Shown: in pieces, positions 1 through 15,255 of the stretch
How the letters are laid out: every line of letters starts with the position of its first letter
Position numbering within the stretch: the first letter of the stretch is position 1
Source: Kitasatospora cinereorecta
GTDB taxonomy: Bacteria; Actinomycetota; Actinomycetes; Streptomycetales; Streptomycetaceae
Assembly (NCBI RefSeq): GCF_024172095.1
Contig: NZ_JAMZDX010000003.1
Span: forward strand, 186,001-250,000
Reading direction: 5' to 3'
DNA length: 64,000 nt
Translations under genes and position numbers: made by a program
The notes under the pieces: generated by a model
What the model was told of the DNA's origin: nothing
Database searches by the model: none
What the model saw: only the letters and a program-made list of their open reading frames with translations

Positions 1-260
1 GCGGCTGTAACGCCGCAGAGGTCCCGAGCGATGGGCATTGCGAGGTCCACACCCTGGTGCGGGCCTTGACGAACGGCACGCGGCGCGCGATTCTCGTGGC
101 GCGTGCTGGAAGCGAACCGGTGTCGGATGCATATTCGGCGGCGGCACTGGGAACCTTCTCAGTGACTCGTTGTGAGTGCGGTGGCCCGGCCAGCGAACAG
201 CGCTGACCCGGGCTGTCGGTTGTACGGGAGGAGCGTCCGATTCGGTCTCCGAATCAGGGC
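1..260. other. Non-coding stretch upstream of the rpoB promoter
   Basis: I see no credible gene here. Positions 1-16 can fold as a 5-bp GCGGC/GCCGC hairpin, possibly the tail of a terminator for a gene left of the window (in streptomycetes rplJ-rplL normally precede rpoB, but they are not in this sequence). Positions 239-255 form a perfect hairpin, GATTCGG, loop TCT, CCGAATC, ending only 5 bases before the -35 box of the rpoB promoter. It could be a factorless terminator or a dyad protein-binding site; the sequence does not say which. Confidence 0.5.
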
Positions 261-289
261 TTGTCAACAGTGTCGCCATTGGCTACACT
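261..289 (+). promoter_or_regulatory. rpoB promoter, principal sigma factor type
   Basis: A -35 box TTGTCA (261-266) and a -10 box TACACT (284-289) are separated by exactly 17 bases, close to the consensus for the housekeeping sigma factor (HrdB in streptomycetes). Transcription would start near 296, giving a leader of about 130 bases before the TTG start codon of rpoB. No better promoter-like sequence is visible between 1 and 428. Confidence 0.8.
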
Positions 290-428
290 GTCCCTTTGCG
301 CTGCCTGTTAGCTGCTCCGTGACTCGTCGCCCGGAGTGGTCCCTGTCCTGACCTGGGGTTTAACCCCTCGGCTAAGGTCCGGCCGGTATGCGCGTAGTGA
401 GCTCCGAGCCCTCGGAAGGACCCCCCTC
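290..428 (+). promoter_or_regulatory. rpoB 5' leader with conserved-looking block
   Basis: Between the -10 box and the start codon lies a leader containing the block TTTGCGCTGCCTGTTAGC (about 295-312). I recall near-identical text just after the rpoB promoter in other actinobacteria, which would suggest selection on the early transcribed sequence; this is memory, not a search. Further down, CCTGACCTGGGGTTTAACCCC (350-370) contains the short inverted repeat GGGGTTTAACCCC. A ribosome-binding site GGAAGGA occupies 414-420, 8 bases before the TTG start. Confidence 0.5.
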
Positions 429-3905
<3,477 letters not shown>

Positions 3906-3913
3906 CGGAGGTG

Positions 3914-3960
3914 GGGCCGGCCTGCGCGTTTGAATTCAACGACGCGACCCAGGCCGGCCC
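3914..3960 (+). promoter_or_regulatory. rpoB-rpoC intergenic hairpin
   Basis: An 11-bp perfect stem, GGGCCGGCCTG (3914-3924) with CAGGCCGGCCC (3950-3960), encloses a second 5-bp stem (CGCGT 3925-3929 with ACGCG 3942-3946) and a 10-base palindrome TTGAATTCAA (3930-3939). There is no U tract after it, so full termination is unlikely. It looks like an RNA processing site or a partial terminator that adjusts the beta to beta-prime ratio; that role is inference. Confidence 0.7.
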
Positions 3961-4024
3961 GCCCCCAGGCCCCCCTCAGACCAACAGACAGACTCTCGAA
4001 TCACGAAAGAGGGCTTGACGACCA

Positions 4025-7918
<3,894 letters not shown>

Positions 7919-7923
7919 GTCTC

Positions 7924-7950
7924 CCTCCTTGCCCGGCATCGGGCAGGAGG
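7924..7950 (+). terminator. First hairpin after rpoC
   Basis: CCTCCTTGCCCG pairs with CGGGCAGGAGG around the loop GCAT, with one bulged T, starting 6 bases after the rpoC stop codon. It has no U run, as is usual for hairpins at gene ends in high-GC actinomycetes. It is the first of two stacked hairpins. Confidence 0.75.
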
Positions 7951-7966
7951 GGCCCATGCTCCTGAA

Positions 7967-8006
7967 CCGCAGGGCGGTCACCCCACTCGGGGTGGCCGCC
8001 CTGCGG
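7967..8006 (+). terminator. Main terminator of the rpoBC operon
   Basis: An essentially perfect 18-bp hairpin: CCGCAGGGCGG (7967-7977) pairs with CCGCCCTGCGG (7996-8006), one T-G wobble follows, then CACCCC pairs with GGGGTG around the loop ACTC. The trailing sequence is CGTTTGTG. It is the strongest terminator-like structure in the first 25 kb and separates the RNA polymerase genes from the accessory region. Confidence 0.85.
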
Positions 8007-8148
8007 CGTTTGTGCGTCCGCTCGGCCTGATCCCTCGTGCGGGGGAGTGGGCGGGATGGGTCCGGTGGGGGATCCGGAGCGGCGGGCGGGCGGGGGAGGC
8101 TGCTCGGGTGGGCGCGGAGGGGCCGGGCCCGGGACGGGAGGGGCCGTG

Positions 8149-8817
8149 ATGCGGCGGGCGTGGGCGTGGGTCGGGGTGGCCGCGGTGGCGGCGGGGGCAC
8201 TGGCGGGGTGCTCGATCGGGCCGCAGCAGCACCGGGAGGTCGCGTACGGGGTCGACGAGCCGGTGCGGGTGCTGGTGGTGCAGGGGGCGACCGGGGACAT
8301 CGAGGTGGTCGGCGGGGGCAGCGCGGTGAAGGTGGTGGAGCGCCACCAGTACCGGGGGAAGGACCCGGAGGCGGTCCACCGGGTCGCGGACGGCACGCTG
8401 ACCCTGTCCTACCGCTGCTCGGACTGCTCGGTGGGCTACCGGGTGGAGGTGCCCGAGGGCACCGTGGTGCAGCTGCACAACTCCACCGGCGATGTGCGAG
8501 TGAGCGGCATGGCCGGGCGGGTGGAGGCGGAGAGCTCGACCGGGCAGGTGGTGGCGAAGGGGCTGAAGGCGTCCTCGGTGCGGCTGGAGAGCAGCACCGG
8601 TGACGTCAGCGCCTCGTTCGCGGACGCTCCCGCCGAGGTGACGGCGACCAGTTCGACCGGCAGCGTCAGGGTGACGGTGCCGGCCGGCCGGGCGTACGCC
8701 GTGGAGGCCGAGACCGGCACCGGCGACGTGCACATCGGGGTGGAGCGCTCGGCCGCCGCCGAGCGCCGGATCACCGCCCGGACCGGCACCGGTGACGTGA
8801 CGGTCGCCGGTGCCTGA
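8149..8817 (+). CDS. DUF4097-type lipoprotein
   Basis: A 222-aa predicted lipoprotein. The N-terminus MRRAWAWVGVAAVAAGALAG is a typical signal peptide ending in a lipobox (Leu18-Ala19-Gly20-Cys21), so Cys21 should be lipidated and the protein anchored outside the membrane. The rest is a repetitive beta-rich domain with recurring 'STGDV', 'SSTG' and 'GTGDV' steps, typical of the DUF4097/adhesin-like beta-helix family, whose function is unknown. ATG 8149 was chosen because it starts the signal peptide and has GGGAGGGG upstream; the frame is open back to 8047. It lies 76 bases upstream of a sensor kinase and regulator, so it may be an accessory sensor or a target of that system. Confidence 0.8.
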   Translation: MRRAWAWVGVAAVAAGALAGCSIGPQQHREVAYGVDEPVRVLVVQGATGDIEVVGGGSAVKVVERHQYRGKDPEAVHRVADGTLTLSYRCSDCSVGYRVEVPEGTVVQLHNSTGDVRVSGMAGRVEAESSTGQVVAKGLKASSVRLESSTGDVSASFADAPAEVTATSSTGSVRVTVPAGRAYAVEAETGTGDVHIGVERSAAAERRITARTGTGDVTVAGA

Positions 8818-8893
8818 GCCGGGCGGCCCGGGAGCACGCCGGGCGGCGGGCGTACGGCATGATCGTCCCCCGGGGCTCGGGGGAGGGGCGGAC

Positions 8894-10069
8894 ATGGAGT
8901 GGGCGCTGCGCGAGCGGGCGGTGCGGGTGCGGGCCCGGGTGTCAGGGCGGCTGGGCCGGGCGGAGCCGGTCGTGGTGGACGTGCTGCTGGCGGTGTTCTC
9001 GGCGGCCGTGTCGCTGTGGTCGGTGTACGACGACGACACCGCGTGGCCCTGGTGGGTGTACCTGCTGGCGACCGCGTCGTCCGTCCCGCTGCCGTGGCGG
9101 CGGCGGTTCCCGGGTGCGGTGCTGCTGGCCAGCAGCGTTCCGGCGGCAGTGCTGTCGGTGGTCGCCCACTCGGTGATGCCGCAGGTGCAGGTCTTCGCCG
9201 TCGTGACGATCTACACCCTGGCCGACCGCGGGCGGGACTGGCAGCGGCTGCTGACCCTGGTGGTCCTGGTGGTCGGCAATATCGTCGGCACCCACTCGCC
9301 GAGCGGCGCGCTGTTCAGCCTGGTGGTGTCGGTGGGCAGCTTCGTCTTCGGCTCGCTGGTCCGGGAGTTGCGCCGCCTCGCCCGGGTGGAGGCGGAGCGG
9401 GCGGAGCAGGTCGGGCTGCGGGCGGCCAGCGACGCGGCGCGGGCGGTGGCCGAGGAGCGGGCCCGGATCGCCCGGGAGATGCACGACATCCTGGCGCACG
9501 CGGTCTCGCTGATGGTGATCCAGGCGGAGGCCGGTCCGCTGGTGGTGCGCAGCGACCCGGACCGGGCGATCCGGGCGTTCGACGCGATCGCCGACTCGGG
9601 GCGGGACGCGATGGTGCAGTTGCGGCGGGTCCTCGGCGTGCTGAAGGAGGCGGGGGCCGGTCCGGAGCTGGCGCCGCAGCCCCGGCTGTCGGAGCTGGCG
9701 GCGGTGGTGGAGCGGGTCCGGGCGTCGGGCGTGCGGGTCGAGTCGCGGATCGAGGAGTCCGGGCCGGCGGAGGTGCAGGCGGCGGCCTACCGGATCGTCC
9801 AGGAGGCGCTGACCAACACCGTCAAGCACGCCGGGGCCACCCGGGTGTCGGTGCTGGTGGTGCGCAGCGGCGCGGACCTGGCGGTGGAGGTCACCGACGA
9901 CGGGTGCGGGGCGGCCGGCGCGCAGGACGCGGTGAGCGGACGGTCGGGCGGGCGCGGGCTGGTGTCCATCCGCGAGCGGGCCGCGGCCTGCGGCGGCAGC
10001 GCCCAGGCCGGTCCAGGACCGGACGGGCGCGGGTTCACGGTGGCGGCCCGGCTGCCGCTGCGGGCGTAA
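8894..10069 (+). CDS. Sensor histidine kinase, HisKA_3 (NarL/DesK type)
   Basis: A membrane-bound kinase of 391 aa. Residues about 25-160 hold roughly five hydrophobic segments with short loops and no large extracellular domain, suggesting that it senses the membrane itself or a partner. The dimerisation/phosphoacceptor box is MHDILAHAVSLM with His197; the ATPase N box is EALTNTVKHAGA and the G box contains GGRGLVSIRERA. ATG 8894 has GGGAGGGG upstream. Its partner regulator starts 33 bases after the stop. The ligand cannot be told from the sequence. Confidence 0.92.
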   Translation: MEWALRERAVRVRARVSGRLGRAEPVVVDVLLAVFSAAVSLWSVYDDDTAWPWWVYLLATASSVPLPWRRRFPGAVLLASSVPAAVLSVVAHSVMPQVQVFAVVTIYTLADRGRDWQRLLTLVVLVVGNIVGTHSPSGALFSLVVSVGSFVFGSLVRELRRLARVEAERAEQVGLRAASDAARAVAEERARIAREMHDILAHAVSLMVIQAEAGPLVVRSDPDRAIRAFDAIADSGRDAMVQLRRVLGVLKEAGAGPELAPQPRLSELAAVVERVRASGVRVESRIEESGPAEVQAAAYRIVQEALTNTVKHAGATRVSVLVVRSGADLAVEVTDDGCGAAGAQDAVSGRSGGRGLVSIRERAAACGGSAQAGPGPDGRGFTVAARLPLRA

Positions 10070-10102
10070 CAGGGCATGGCAGGCCGAGTGAAGGGGTGGG
10101 AG

Positions 10103-10786
10103 ATGCCGATTCGGGTGGTGGTCGCGGACGACCAGGAGCTGGTGCGGGCCGGGTTCCAGATGATCCTGGACGCCCAGCCGGACATCGAGGTGGTGGCGGA
10201 GGCGGCCGACGGCGCGGAGGCGATCGAGGCGGTTCGCACGCACGCCCCGGACGTGCTGCTGCTCGACGTCCGGATGCCGGTGATGGACGGGCTGGAGGCG
10301 GCCCGGCGGGTGTGCGCCGAGTTCCCCGCCTGCAAGGTGATCATGCTGACCACCTTCGACATCGACGACTACGTCTACGACGCGCTGTACGCCGGGGCCA
10401 GCGGCTTCCTGCTCAAGGACGTCCGCCGGGACGACCTGGCGCACGGCGTACGGATGGTCGCCTCCGGCGAGGCGCTGCTCGCCCCCTCGGTCACCCGGCG
10501 GCTGATCGGCGAGTTCACCGCCCGCCGGGGTGCGGCGATCGGCCCGGCGCAGCCACCCAGGGCGCCCTCCCGGTTGCTGGAACAGCTCACCGCCCGGGAG
10601 GCGGAGACCCTGCGGCTGCTCGCCCGGGGGTTGTCCAACGCCGAGATCGCCGCCCAGCTGGTGGTCAGCGAGCACACCGTGAAGACCCATGTCAGCAATG
10701 TGCTGGGCAAGTTGCAGCTGCGCGACCGGGTGCACGCGGTGGTGTTCGCGTACGAGTCGGGCGCGGTGGTGGCGGGCGAGGACTGA
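10103..10786 (+). CDS. Response regulator, NarL/LuxR family
   Basis: A 227-aa two-domain regulator. The receiver domain shows the DD pair (VVADDQE), the phosphoacceptor Asp55 in LLLDVRMPVMDG and the conserved Lys in FLLKDV. A variable linker follows, then a LuxR-type helix-turn-helix near the C-terminus (LTAREAETLRLLARGLSN ... VKTHVSNVLGKL). I prefer ATG 10103 (MPIRVVVADD), preceded by GGGGTGGGAG; an in-frame ATG at 10076 would add 9 residues. It is the cognate partner of the kinase just upstream. A duplicated hairpin follows its stop codon. Confidence 0.93.
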   Translation: MPIRVVVADDQELVRAGFQMILDAQPDIEVVAEAADGAEAIEAVRTHAPDVLLLDVRMPVMDGLEAARRVCAEFPACKVIMLTTFDIDDYVYDALYAGASGFLLKDVRRDDLAHGVRMVASGEALLAPSVTRRLIGEFTARRGAAIGPAQPPRAPSRLLEQLTAREAETLRLLARGLSNAEIAAQLVVSEHTVKTHVSNVLGKLQLRDRVHAVVFAYESGAVVAGED

Positions 10787-10868
10787 CCTCCCTCGCCCGT
10801 GCGGGGGAGGCGCCGGGATCACCGGTACCTCCCTCGCCCGTGCGGGGGAGGCGCCGGGATCACCGGTA
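10787..10868 (+). repeat. Perfect 41-bp tandem duplication carrying a hairpin
   Basis: Units 10787-10827 and 10828-10868 are identical, each beginning CCTCCCTCGCCCGTGCGGGG and ending ATCACCGGTA. Within each unit CCTCCC pairs with GGGGAGG around CGCCCG-type sequence, so the response-regulator transcript ends in two copies of the same terminator-like hairpin. The absence of any mismatch suggests a recent duplication. The string GCGGGGGAG at 8039-8047 is a shorter relative. Confidence 0.9.
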
Positions 10869-10959
10869 CCGGCGATCCGCCGGGGCGGGGTGCGGCAGCA
10901 GGATTCTGACGAACAGCAGGACTCCTGACGAACCTGCTGACGACACCGAGGAGTTCGCG

Positions 10960-11547
10960 ATGAACCTGCGTACCCGGGCCCTGCTGGCCTCCCCCCTGCT
11001 GCTCGCGCTGTACGGCGCGGTCCGGCTGATCCCCGGCTCCCGGCAGCCCGGGCCGGGCTGGACGGCGGGCCACACCGCGCTGCTGGCCGCGATGGTGCTG
11101 CTGGGCGTGGGCTTCGTCGAGCTGTACCGGCGGATCCGGCCGCGCACCGCGCCCGGCCGGGTGGCGGCCGCGCTGTCGCTCGCCGTCGCGATGCTCGGCC
11201 TGGCGGCCTCGCTGGGGCAGGTCTCGATCGACCTGTACGTCGGCGCGGTGGCGGCCGACAAGGCCGAGCAGCACGCGATGTTCGACCGGATCCAGGCGCA
11301 CCCCGGGGTGATGCCGGCCTTCTACTCGGTGGGCCCGCTGCTGTTCTACGTCGGGCTGCTGGCGCTGGTCTGCGGGCTGGCGGCGGTGCGCCGGCTGCCG
11401 TGGTGGAGCCCGGTGCTGGTGCTGGCGGCGACCGTGCTGATGGGGGCCTCGCTGGACCTGCTGTCCGTCGGCGCCCTGCTCTACCTGGCCGCCTTCCTGC
11501 CGCTGACCCGCCCGGCCCGGTCCGCCGGCCCGGTCCGGGCCGTCTGA
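10960..11547 (+). CDS. Small polytopic membrane protein, unrecognised
   Basis: A 195-aa protein with about five predicted hydrophobic segments (first LLASPLLLALYGAV, then LLAAMVLLGVGFVELY, then three more in the second half) separated by short basic loops; a longer extracytoplasmic loop with several charged residues lies around residues 95-120. I do not recognise a family. ATG 10960 has GAGGAG 7 bases upstream. The duplicated hairpin just before it probably separates its transcription from the kinase-regulator pair. Its 3' end meets the oppositely oriented VWA gene with only one base between the stop codons. Confidence 0.75.
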   Translation: MNLRTRALLASPLLLALYGAVRLIPGSRQPGPGWTAGHTALLAAMVLLGVGFVELYRRIRPRTAPGRVAAALSLAVAMLGLAASLGQVSIDLYVGAVAADKAEQHAMFDRIQAHPGVMPAFYSVGPLLFYVGLLALVCGLAAVRRLPWWSPVLVLAATVLMGASLDLLSVGALLYLAAFLPLTRPARSAGPVRAV

Positions 11548-11548
11548 C

Positions 11549-13315
11549 TCAGCGCATCCGGAACACCGGACTGCGGGGCGTGAACGGCAGCCCGCTGCCC
11601 TGCGGGACCAGGAACGCGTGCTCGCGGCGGACCCGGACCACGTCGCACTCCCCGTCGGTGATCACCAGGATCGGGGCGGCGGACGGGAAGTCCTCGGCCC
11701 GCTCCAGCAGGTCGATGCCGGGCTGCAGCACGGTGCCGCCGCGCCCGCGGACCCGGACCCGCCCGGCGATCTCCTCGGCCGGCAGGAAGCCGGCGTCGTG
11801 CGGCGCGGCGTCGCAGAACACCACCCGGGCCGCCGGGACGTCCCGGGCGGCGGCGTACGAGGCGATCGCCCCGAGGGCCTTGCCGAGCAGGACGCGGCTC
11901 ATCGAGCCGGAGGTGTCCAGGACGACGCCGAAGGTGCAGCGGGCCACCTCCTCGGGCGGGAGGTAGCGGCCGGCCCGCGGAATGTCCGGGGTGGACGCCT
12001 GCCGCCGGGAGGGGCGGGCGTAGCTGCGCACGGCGGTCGGCGAGGGCACGAACTCGTCGAACCAGCGGGCCAGTCGGGCGTCCCAGGGGAGCGGCGGATG
12101 GGCCAGCGCCCGGATCTCCTCCACCAACCCGAGGGGCAGCAGCCCCCGTTCGCGCTGGTGCAGGTCGAATCCCTGCTGCAGGCCGCGCCGGTAGAAGTCG
12201 TCCAGGTCGACGTAGTCGCGCGGCGGGCCGAGCGGCTCCCCGATCAGGTCGGACTTGCCCTTCCCGGCCAGGGTGGCGAGGCGCCGGATCCGGCGCTGGT
12301 CGCGGACGATGCGGTCGTACACCTCCTCCGCCGACAGGCCCTTCAACTGCGGGTCGTGCAGCAGTCCTTCGGGCATCTCGCCGACGCCCATCTCGATCAG
12401 CCAGCCGTTGATCACGTAGTCGGCGGCGATGTTGAACAGGTACGGGTCGCGGGCGCCGCAGCGGTCCTGGTGGCGCAGTGCGGCGTGCAGCATTTCGTGG
12501 CCGAGGATGAACCGCCACTCCTCGTCGCTGTGGTGCAGCAGCGGGTTGAGGTAGATCTCGCCCGCGTCGGTGTTGACCGCGGCGACCGCGATGCCCTGGG
12601 CGCGGGCGAGTTCGGCGTCGGCGACCAGGGTGATGCCGGCCGCGATGCCGCCGAGCAGCGGGTAGGAGGAGATGAACCAGTTGAGCGCCCTGGTCCAGGG
12701 CCGCTCGGGCAGGCGCTGCCCGGTCAGCTCCTCGCGGCGGCCGCCGGCCACGTCCATCGCGGCGGACATGGTGCGGGTCAGCGCGGTGGCGAAGCCCACC
12801 GTCCAGTCCTCGGGCGCCCAGCTCGGGTGGTGGGCGACCAGCAGCTGGTCGCTGCCCCGGCCGGCGGTGCCGGGGATCCGGGGCAGGCCGTCGCGCCGCC
12901 AGCGGGCGGCCAGCGTCTCCTCGTCCCCGGCCACCGGGGGCGGCAGCTCGAACGGGGCCCGGCCGATCGCGAAGGAGGCCAGGAAGCGGTTGACCACCGC
13001 GCAGCGGGCGGCCAGCTCGTACGCGTCGGCGGCGCGCCTGGGGGTGCCGGCCGCGGGCACGTGGCCGAAGCCGAGGTGCAGCAGGCAGTGCGCCAGCACC
13101 CAGGCCCACTCGGCGGGTTCGGCCCGGCGCCGGGGGTCGATGTGCACGGTGCCGGCCGAGTCGACCACCGCCCAGCCGTCCTCCGGCTGCAGCGGGCAGT
13201 CGGGGTTGCGGCAGAACTTCGCCTCGACGGAGGCCAGCGCGTGGTTGGCGCGCAGGATCCGCTGCCCCTCCTCGAACGCCTCGGCGGCCGGGTCGGGGCG
13301 GGTCTGCGGCTTCAC
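11549..13315 (-). CDS. Putative metallopeptidase-like / VWA-like protein (DUF2201 type)
   Basis: A 588-aa cytosolic protein with no signal or membrane segment. The middle carries HEMLHAALRH, an HExxH-like zinc-metallopeptidase motif in a segment typical of the putative metallopeptidase domain that precedes VWA-like domains. The C-terminal third is VWA-like, with the metal-site motif DTSGSMS and a downstream TDGECD. An earlier HCLLHLGFGH resembles a second histidine cluster. It starts at GTG 13315, overlapping the stop of the ATPase gene by four bases (GTGA), so the two are translationally coupled. Such proteins are known partners of MoxR ATPases; peptidase activity is not established. Confidence 0.82.
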   Translation of the reverse strand: MKPQTRPDPAAEAFEEGQRILRANHALASVEAKFCRNPDCPLQPEDGWAVVDSAGTVHIDPRRRAEPAEWAWVLAHCLLHLGFGHVPAAGTPRRAADAYELAARCAVVNRFLASFAIGRAPFELPPPVAGDEETLAARWRRDGLPRIPGTAGRGSDQLLVAHHPSWAPEDWTVGFATALTRTMSAAMDVAGGRREELTGQRLPERPWTRALNWFISSYPLLGGIAAGITLVADAELARAQGIAVAAVNTDAGEIYLNPLLHHSDEEWRFILGHEMLHAALRHQDRCGARDPYLFNIAADYVINGWLIEMGVGEMPEGLLHDPQLKGLSAEEVYDRIVRDQRRIRRLATLAGKGKSDLIGEPLGPPRDYVDLDDFYRRGLQQGFDLHQRERGLLPLGLVEEIRALAHPPLPWDARLARWFDEFVPSPTAVRSYARPSRRQASTPDIPRAGRYLPPEEVARCTFGVVLDTSGSMSRVLLGKALGAIASYAAARDVPAARVVFCDAAPHDAGFLPAEEIAGRVRVRGRGGTVLQPGIDLLERAEDFPSAAPILVITDGECDVVRVRREHAFLVPQGSGLPFTPRSPVFRMR

Positions 13316-14376
13316 CGGCGGGCCTCGACCAGCCGGGGCATGTCGCGGGCCGCCTCGATCAGGAACCAGGCGGGCAGCACCGGGTTGCCGTCCGCCCCGT
13401 CCGCGATCACCGTCTGGGCCACCTCGACCGAGATCTCGGCCAGCTGCACCAGCAGCGACTTGGCGCGGAAGGCGGTCTGGCGCAGCGCCGGTGAGATGTG
13501 CTCCTTGCGAGCCGGCAGCTCCTTGACCAGCCGGCCCCGGAACGCGTCCGCGAGGTAGTAGAGCAGGTCCCGGTCCTCCAGCCGGTTCGGCCAGCGGGCG
13601 TCGCCCTTGAGGATCGAGTCCAGCCCGTACGCGTTGCGCACGATCTTGGCGTAGCCGCCGAACGCCACCGCGTGCTGCGGGGTGAGCAGGCCGTGGGCGA
13701 GCACCTTGAGGGTCACCTCGTCCAGCGTCGGGCCGAAGGAGTGCAGGGCGTCGGAGAGCATGTGCCAGGCGCGCGGGGTGGAGAACGGCTCCTCGGTCTT
13801 CGGCGGCGCCGACCACAGGTGGTCCGGCCGGTCGGTGAGGTAGTCGACCACCCAGGGGTGGATGCCGCTGCCCGCCGCCCAGTCGAGCCAGTCGCCGGCG
13901 CTGGCCCGCAGATGGACGTGGACCAGCCGGTTGACCAGCGCGGACGCCATCGGACGGGCCAGCGCGCCGTCGGTCGCCCGGTTGCCGGCGCCGATCACGA
14001 TCGAGCCGGGCGGCAGCTCGTACGAGCCGATCCGGCGGTCCAGGATCAGCGAGTAGAAGGCCTTCTGCACGTCCGGGGTGGCGGCGTTCAGCTCGTCCAG
14101 GAACAGGCAGTACGGCTCGTCGCGGGCGATCGACTCCGGCGGGCAGAACCGGGAGCGCCCCTCGGGGGTGATCTGCGGGACGCCGACCAGGTCCTCCGGC
14201 GCCAGCTGGGTGCCGATCAGGCTCACGCACTCCAGCCCCAGCGAAGCGGCGAACTCCCGCACCAGCGAGGACTTCCCGATCCCCGGCGCGCCCCACAGGA
14301 AGACCGGCCTGACGGTGGCCAACCCCAGCAGCAGCTCGGGGACCTGGGACGGCGACACGGTGACGGCACCCTGCAA
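13312..14376 (-). CDS. MoxR-type AAA+ ATPase
   Basis: A 354-aa AAA+ ATPase of the MoxR type, presumably a chaperone-like remodeller acting with the VWA-like protein encoded next. Visible motifs: Walker A LWGAPGIGKSSLV, Walker B YCLFLDELNAA, sensor-1 region IVIGAGNRATDG and an arginine-rich lid. I start at TTG 14376 because AAGGAG precedes it by 9 bases; an in-frame GTG at 14358 is the alternative. Longer readings toward 16.5 kb run through the Sir2 and P450 genes and are artefacts. Followed by the VWA gene in a GTGA overlap. Confidence 0.88.
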   Translation of the reverse strand: MQGAVTVSPSQVPELLLGLATVRPVFLWGAPGIGKSSLVREFAASLGLECVSLIGTQLAPEDLVGVPQITPEGRSRFCPPESIARDEPYCLFLDELNAATPDVQKAFYSLILDRRIGSYELPPGSIVIGAGNRATDGALARPMASALVNRLVHVHLRASAGDWLDWAAGSGIHPWVVDYLTDRPDHLWSAPPKTEEPFSTPRAWHMLSDALHSFGPTLDEVTLKVLAHGLLTPQHAVAFGGYAKIVRNAYGLDSILKGDARWPNRLEDRDLLYYLADAFRGRLVKELPARKEHISPALRQTAFRAKSLLVQLAEISVEVAQTVIADGADGNPVLPAWFLIEAARDMPRLVEARR

Positions 14377-14487
14377 GACGGGACACTCCTTCGACGGGGA
14401 ATTCCCCGTCAGTCTCCGACCCCCGCCCCGCCGCCGCACCCGGTTTTCCGGTGGCGGCGGCCGCCGTCGGCGCCGTACCGTCCGGGC

Positions 14488-15252
14488 ATGAACGCCAAGC
14501 GCCCGCTGGTCGCCGTGATGACCGGCGCCGGCATCTCCACCGACTCCGGAATCCCCGACTACCGCGGCCCGCAGGGCCTTTGGCAGCGCGACCCGAGCGC
14601 CCAGGAACTGGTCACCATCGGCCCGTACCTGGCCGATCCGGACGTCCGCCGCCGCGCCTGGCTGCTGCGCCGCGACGCCGGCGCGCTCGCCGCCGAGCCC
14701 AACGCCGGCCACCGCGCCCTGGTCGACCTGGAGCGCGCCGGCATCGCGGTGCGGGTGCTCACCCAGAACGTCGACGGCCTGCACCAGCGCGCCGGACTGC
14801 CCGCCCGCAAGGTGATCGAACTGCACGGCACCGCCCAGGAGGTGCAGTGCGTGCGCTGCCGGGCCCGCACCCCGATGGGGGAGGCGCTGGCCCGGGTCGC
14901 CGCCGGCGAGGACGACCCGGCCTGCCTGGCCTGTGGCGGGCTGCTCAAGCCCCGTACGGTCATGTTCGGCGAGCTGCTCGACCCCGTCGTGCTGCAGCAG
15001 GCGGACGCCGTCGCCCAGGCCTGCGACCTGTTCGTCGCGGTCGGCAGCAGCCTCCAGGTCCACCCGGCCGCCGCCCTCCCGCAGATCGCCCTGGAGCACG
15101 GCGCCCGGCTGATCGTGGTCAACGCCGAGCCCACCCCGTACGACGACGCCGCCGAGGAGGTCGTCCGCGAGCCGATCTCCACCGCCCTTCCGGCCCTGGT
15201 GAAGCGGATCGTCGCCGGTGCCTACGATGGCACCCCGACGAGCAGGGAGTGA
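14488..15252 (+). CDS. NAD-dependent protein deacylase, Sir2 family
   Basis: A 254-aa sirtuin that uses NAD+ to remove acyl groups from lysines. Diagnostic elements: TGAGISTDSGIPDYRG for NAD binding, TQNVDGLH, the catalytic His113 in ELHGTAQE, and an intact zinc site at Cys121, Cys124, Cys146 and Cys149, then VGSSLQVHPAA. No Shine-Dalgarno sequence precedes ATG 14488; TACCGT lies at 14476-14481, about where a -10 box would be for a leaderless message. The P450 gene starts 3 bases after its stop, so the two are cotranscribed. It is divergent from the MoxR-VWA pair. Confidence 0.95.
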   Translation: MNAKRPLVAVMTGAGISTDSGIPDYRGPQGLWQRDPSAQELVTIGPYLADPDVRRRAWLLRRDAGALAAEPNAGHRALVDLERAGIAVRVLTQNVDGLHQRAGLPARKVIELHGTAQEVQCVRCRARTPMGEALARVAAGEDDPACLACGGLLKPRTVMFGELLDPVVLQQADAVAQACDLFVAVGSSLQVHPAAALPQIALEHGARLIVVNAEPTPYDDAAEEVVREPISTALPALVKRIVAGAYDGTPTSRE

Positions 15253-15255
15253 TCG

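Noticed and set aside
10787..10868. Short CRISPR-like array
   Set aside because: The two 41-bp units are directly adjacent with no spacers, and no cas gene is near.
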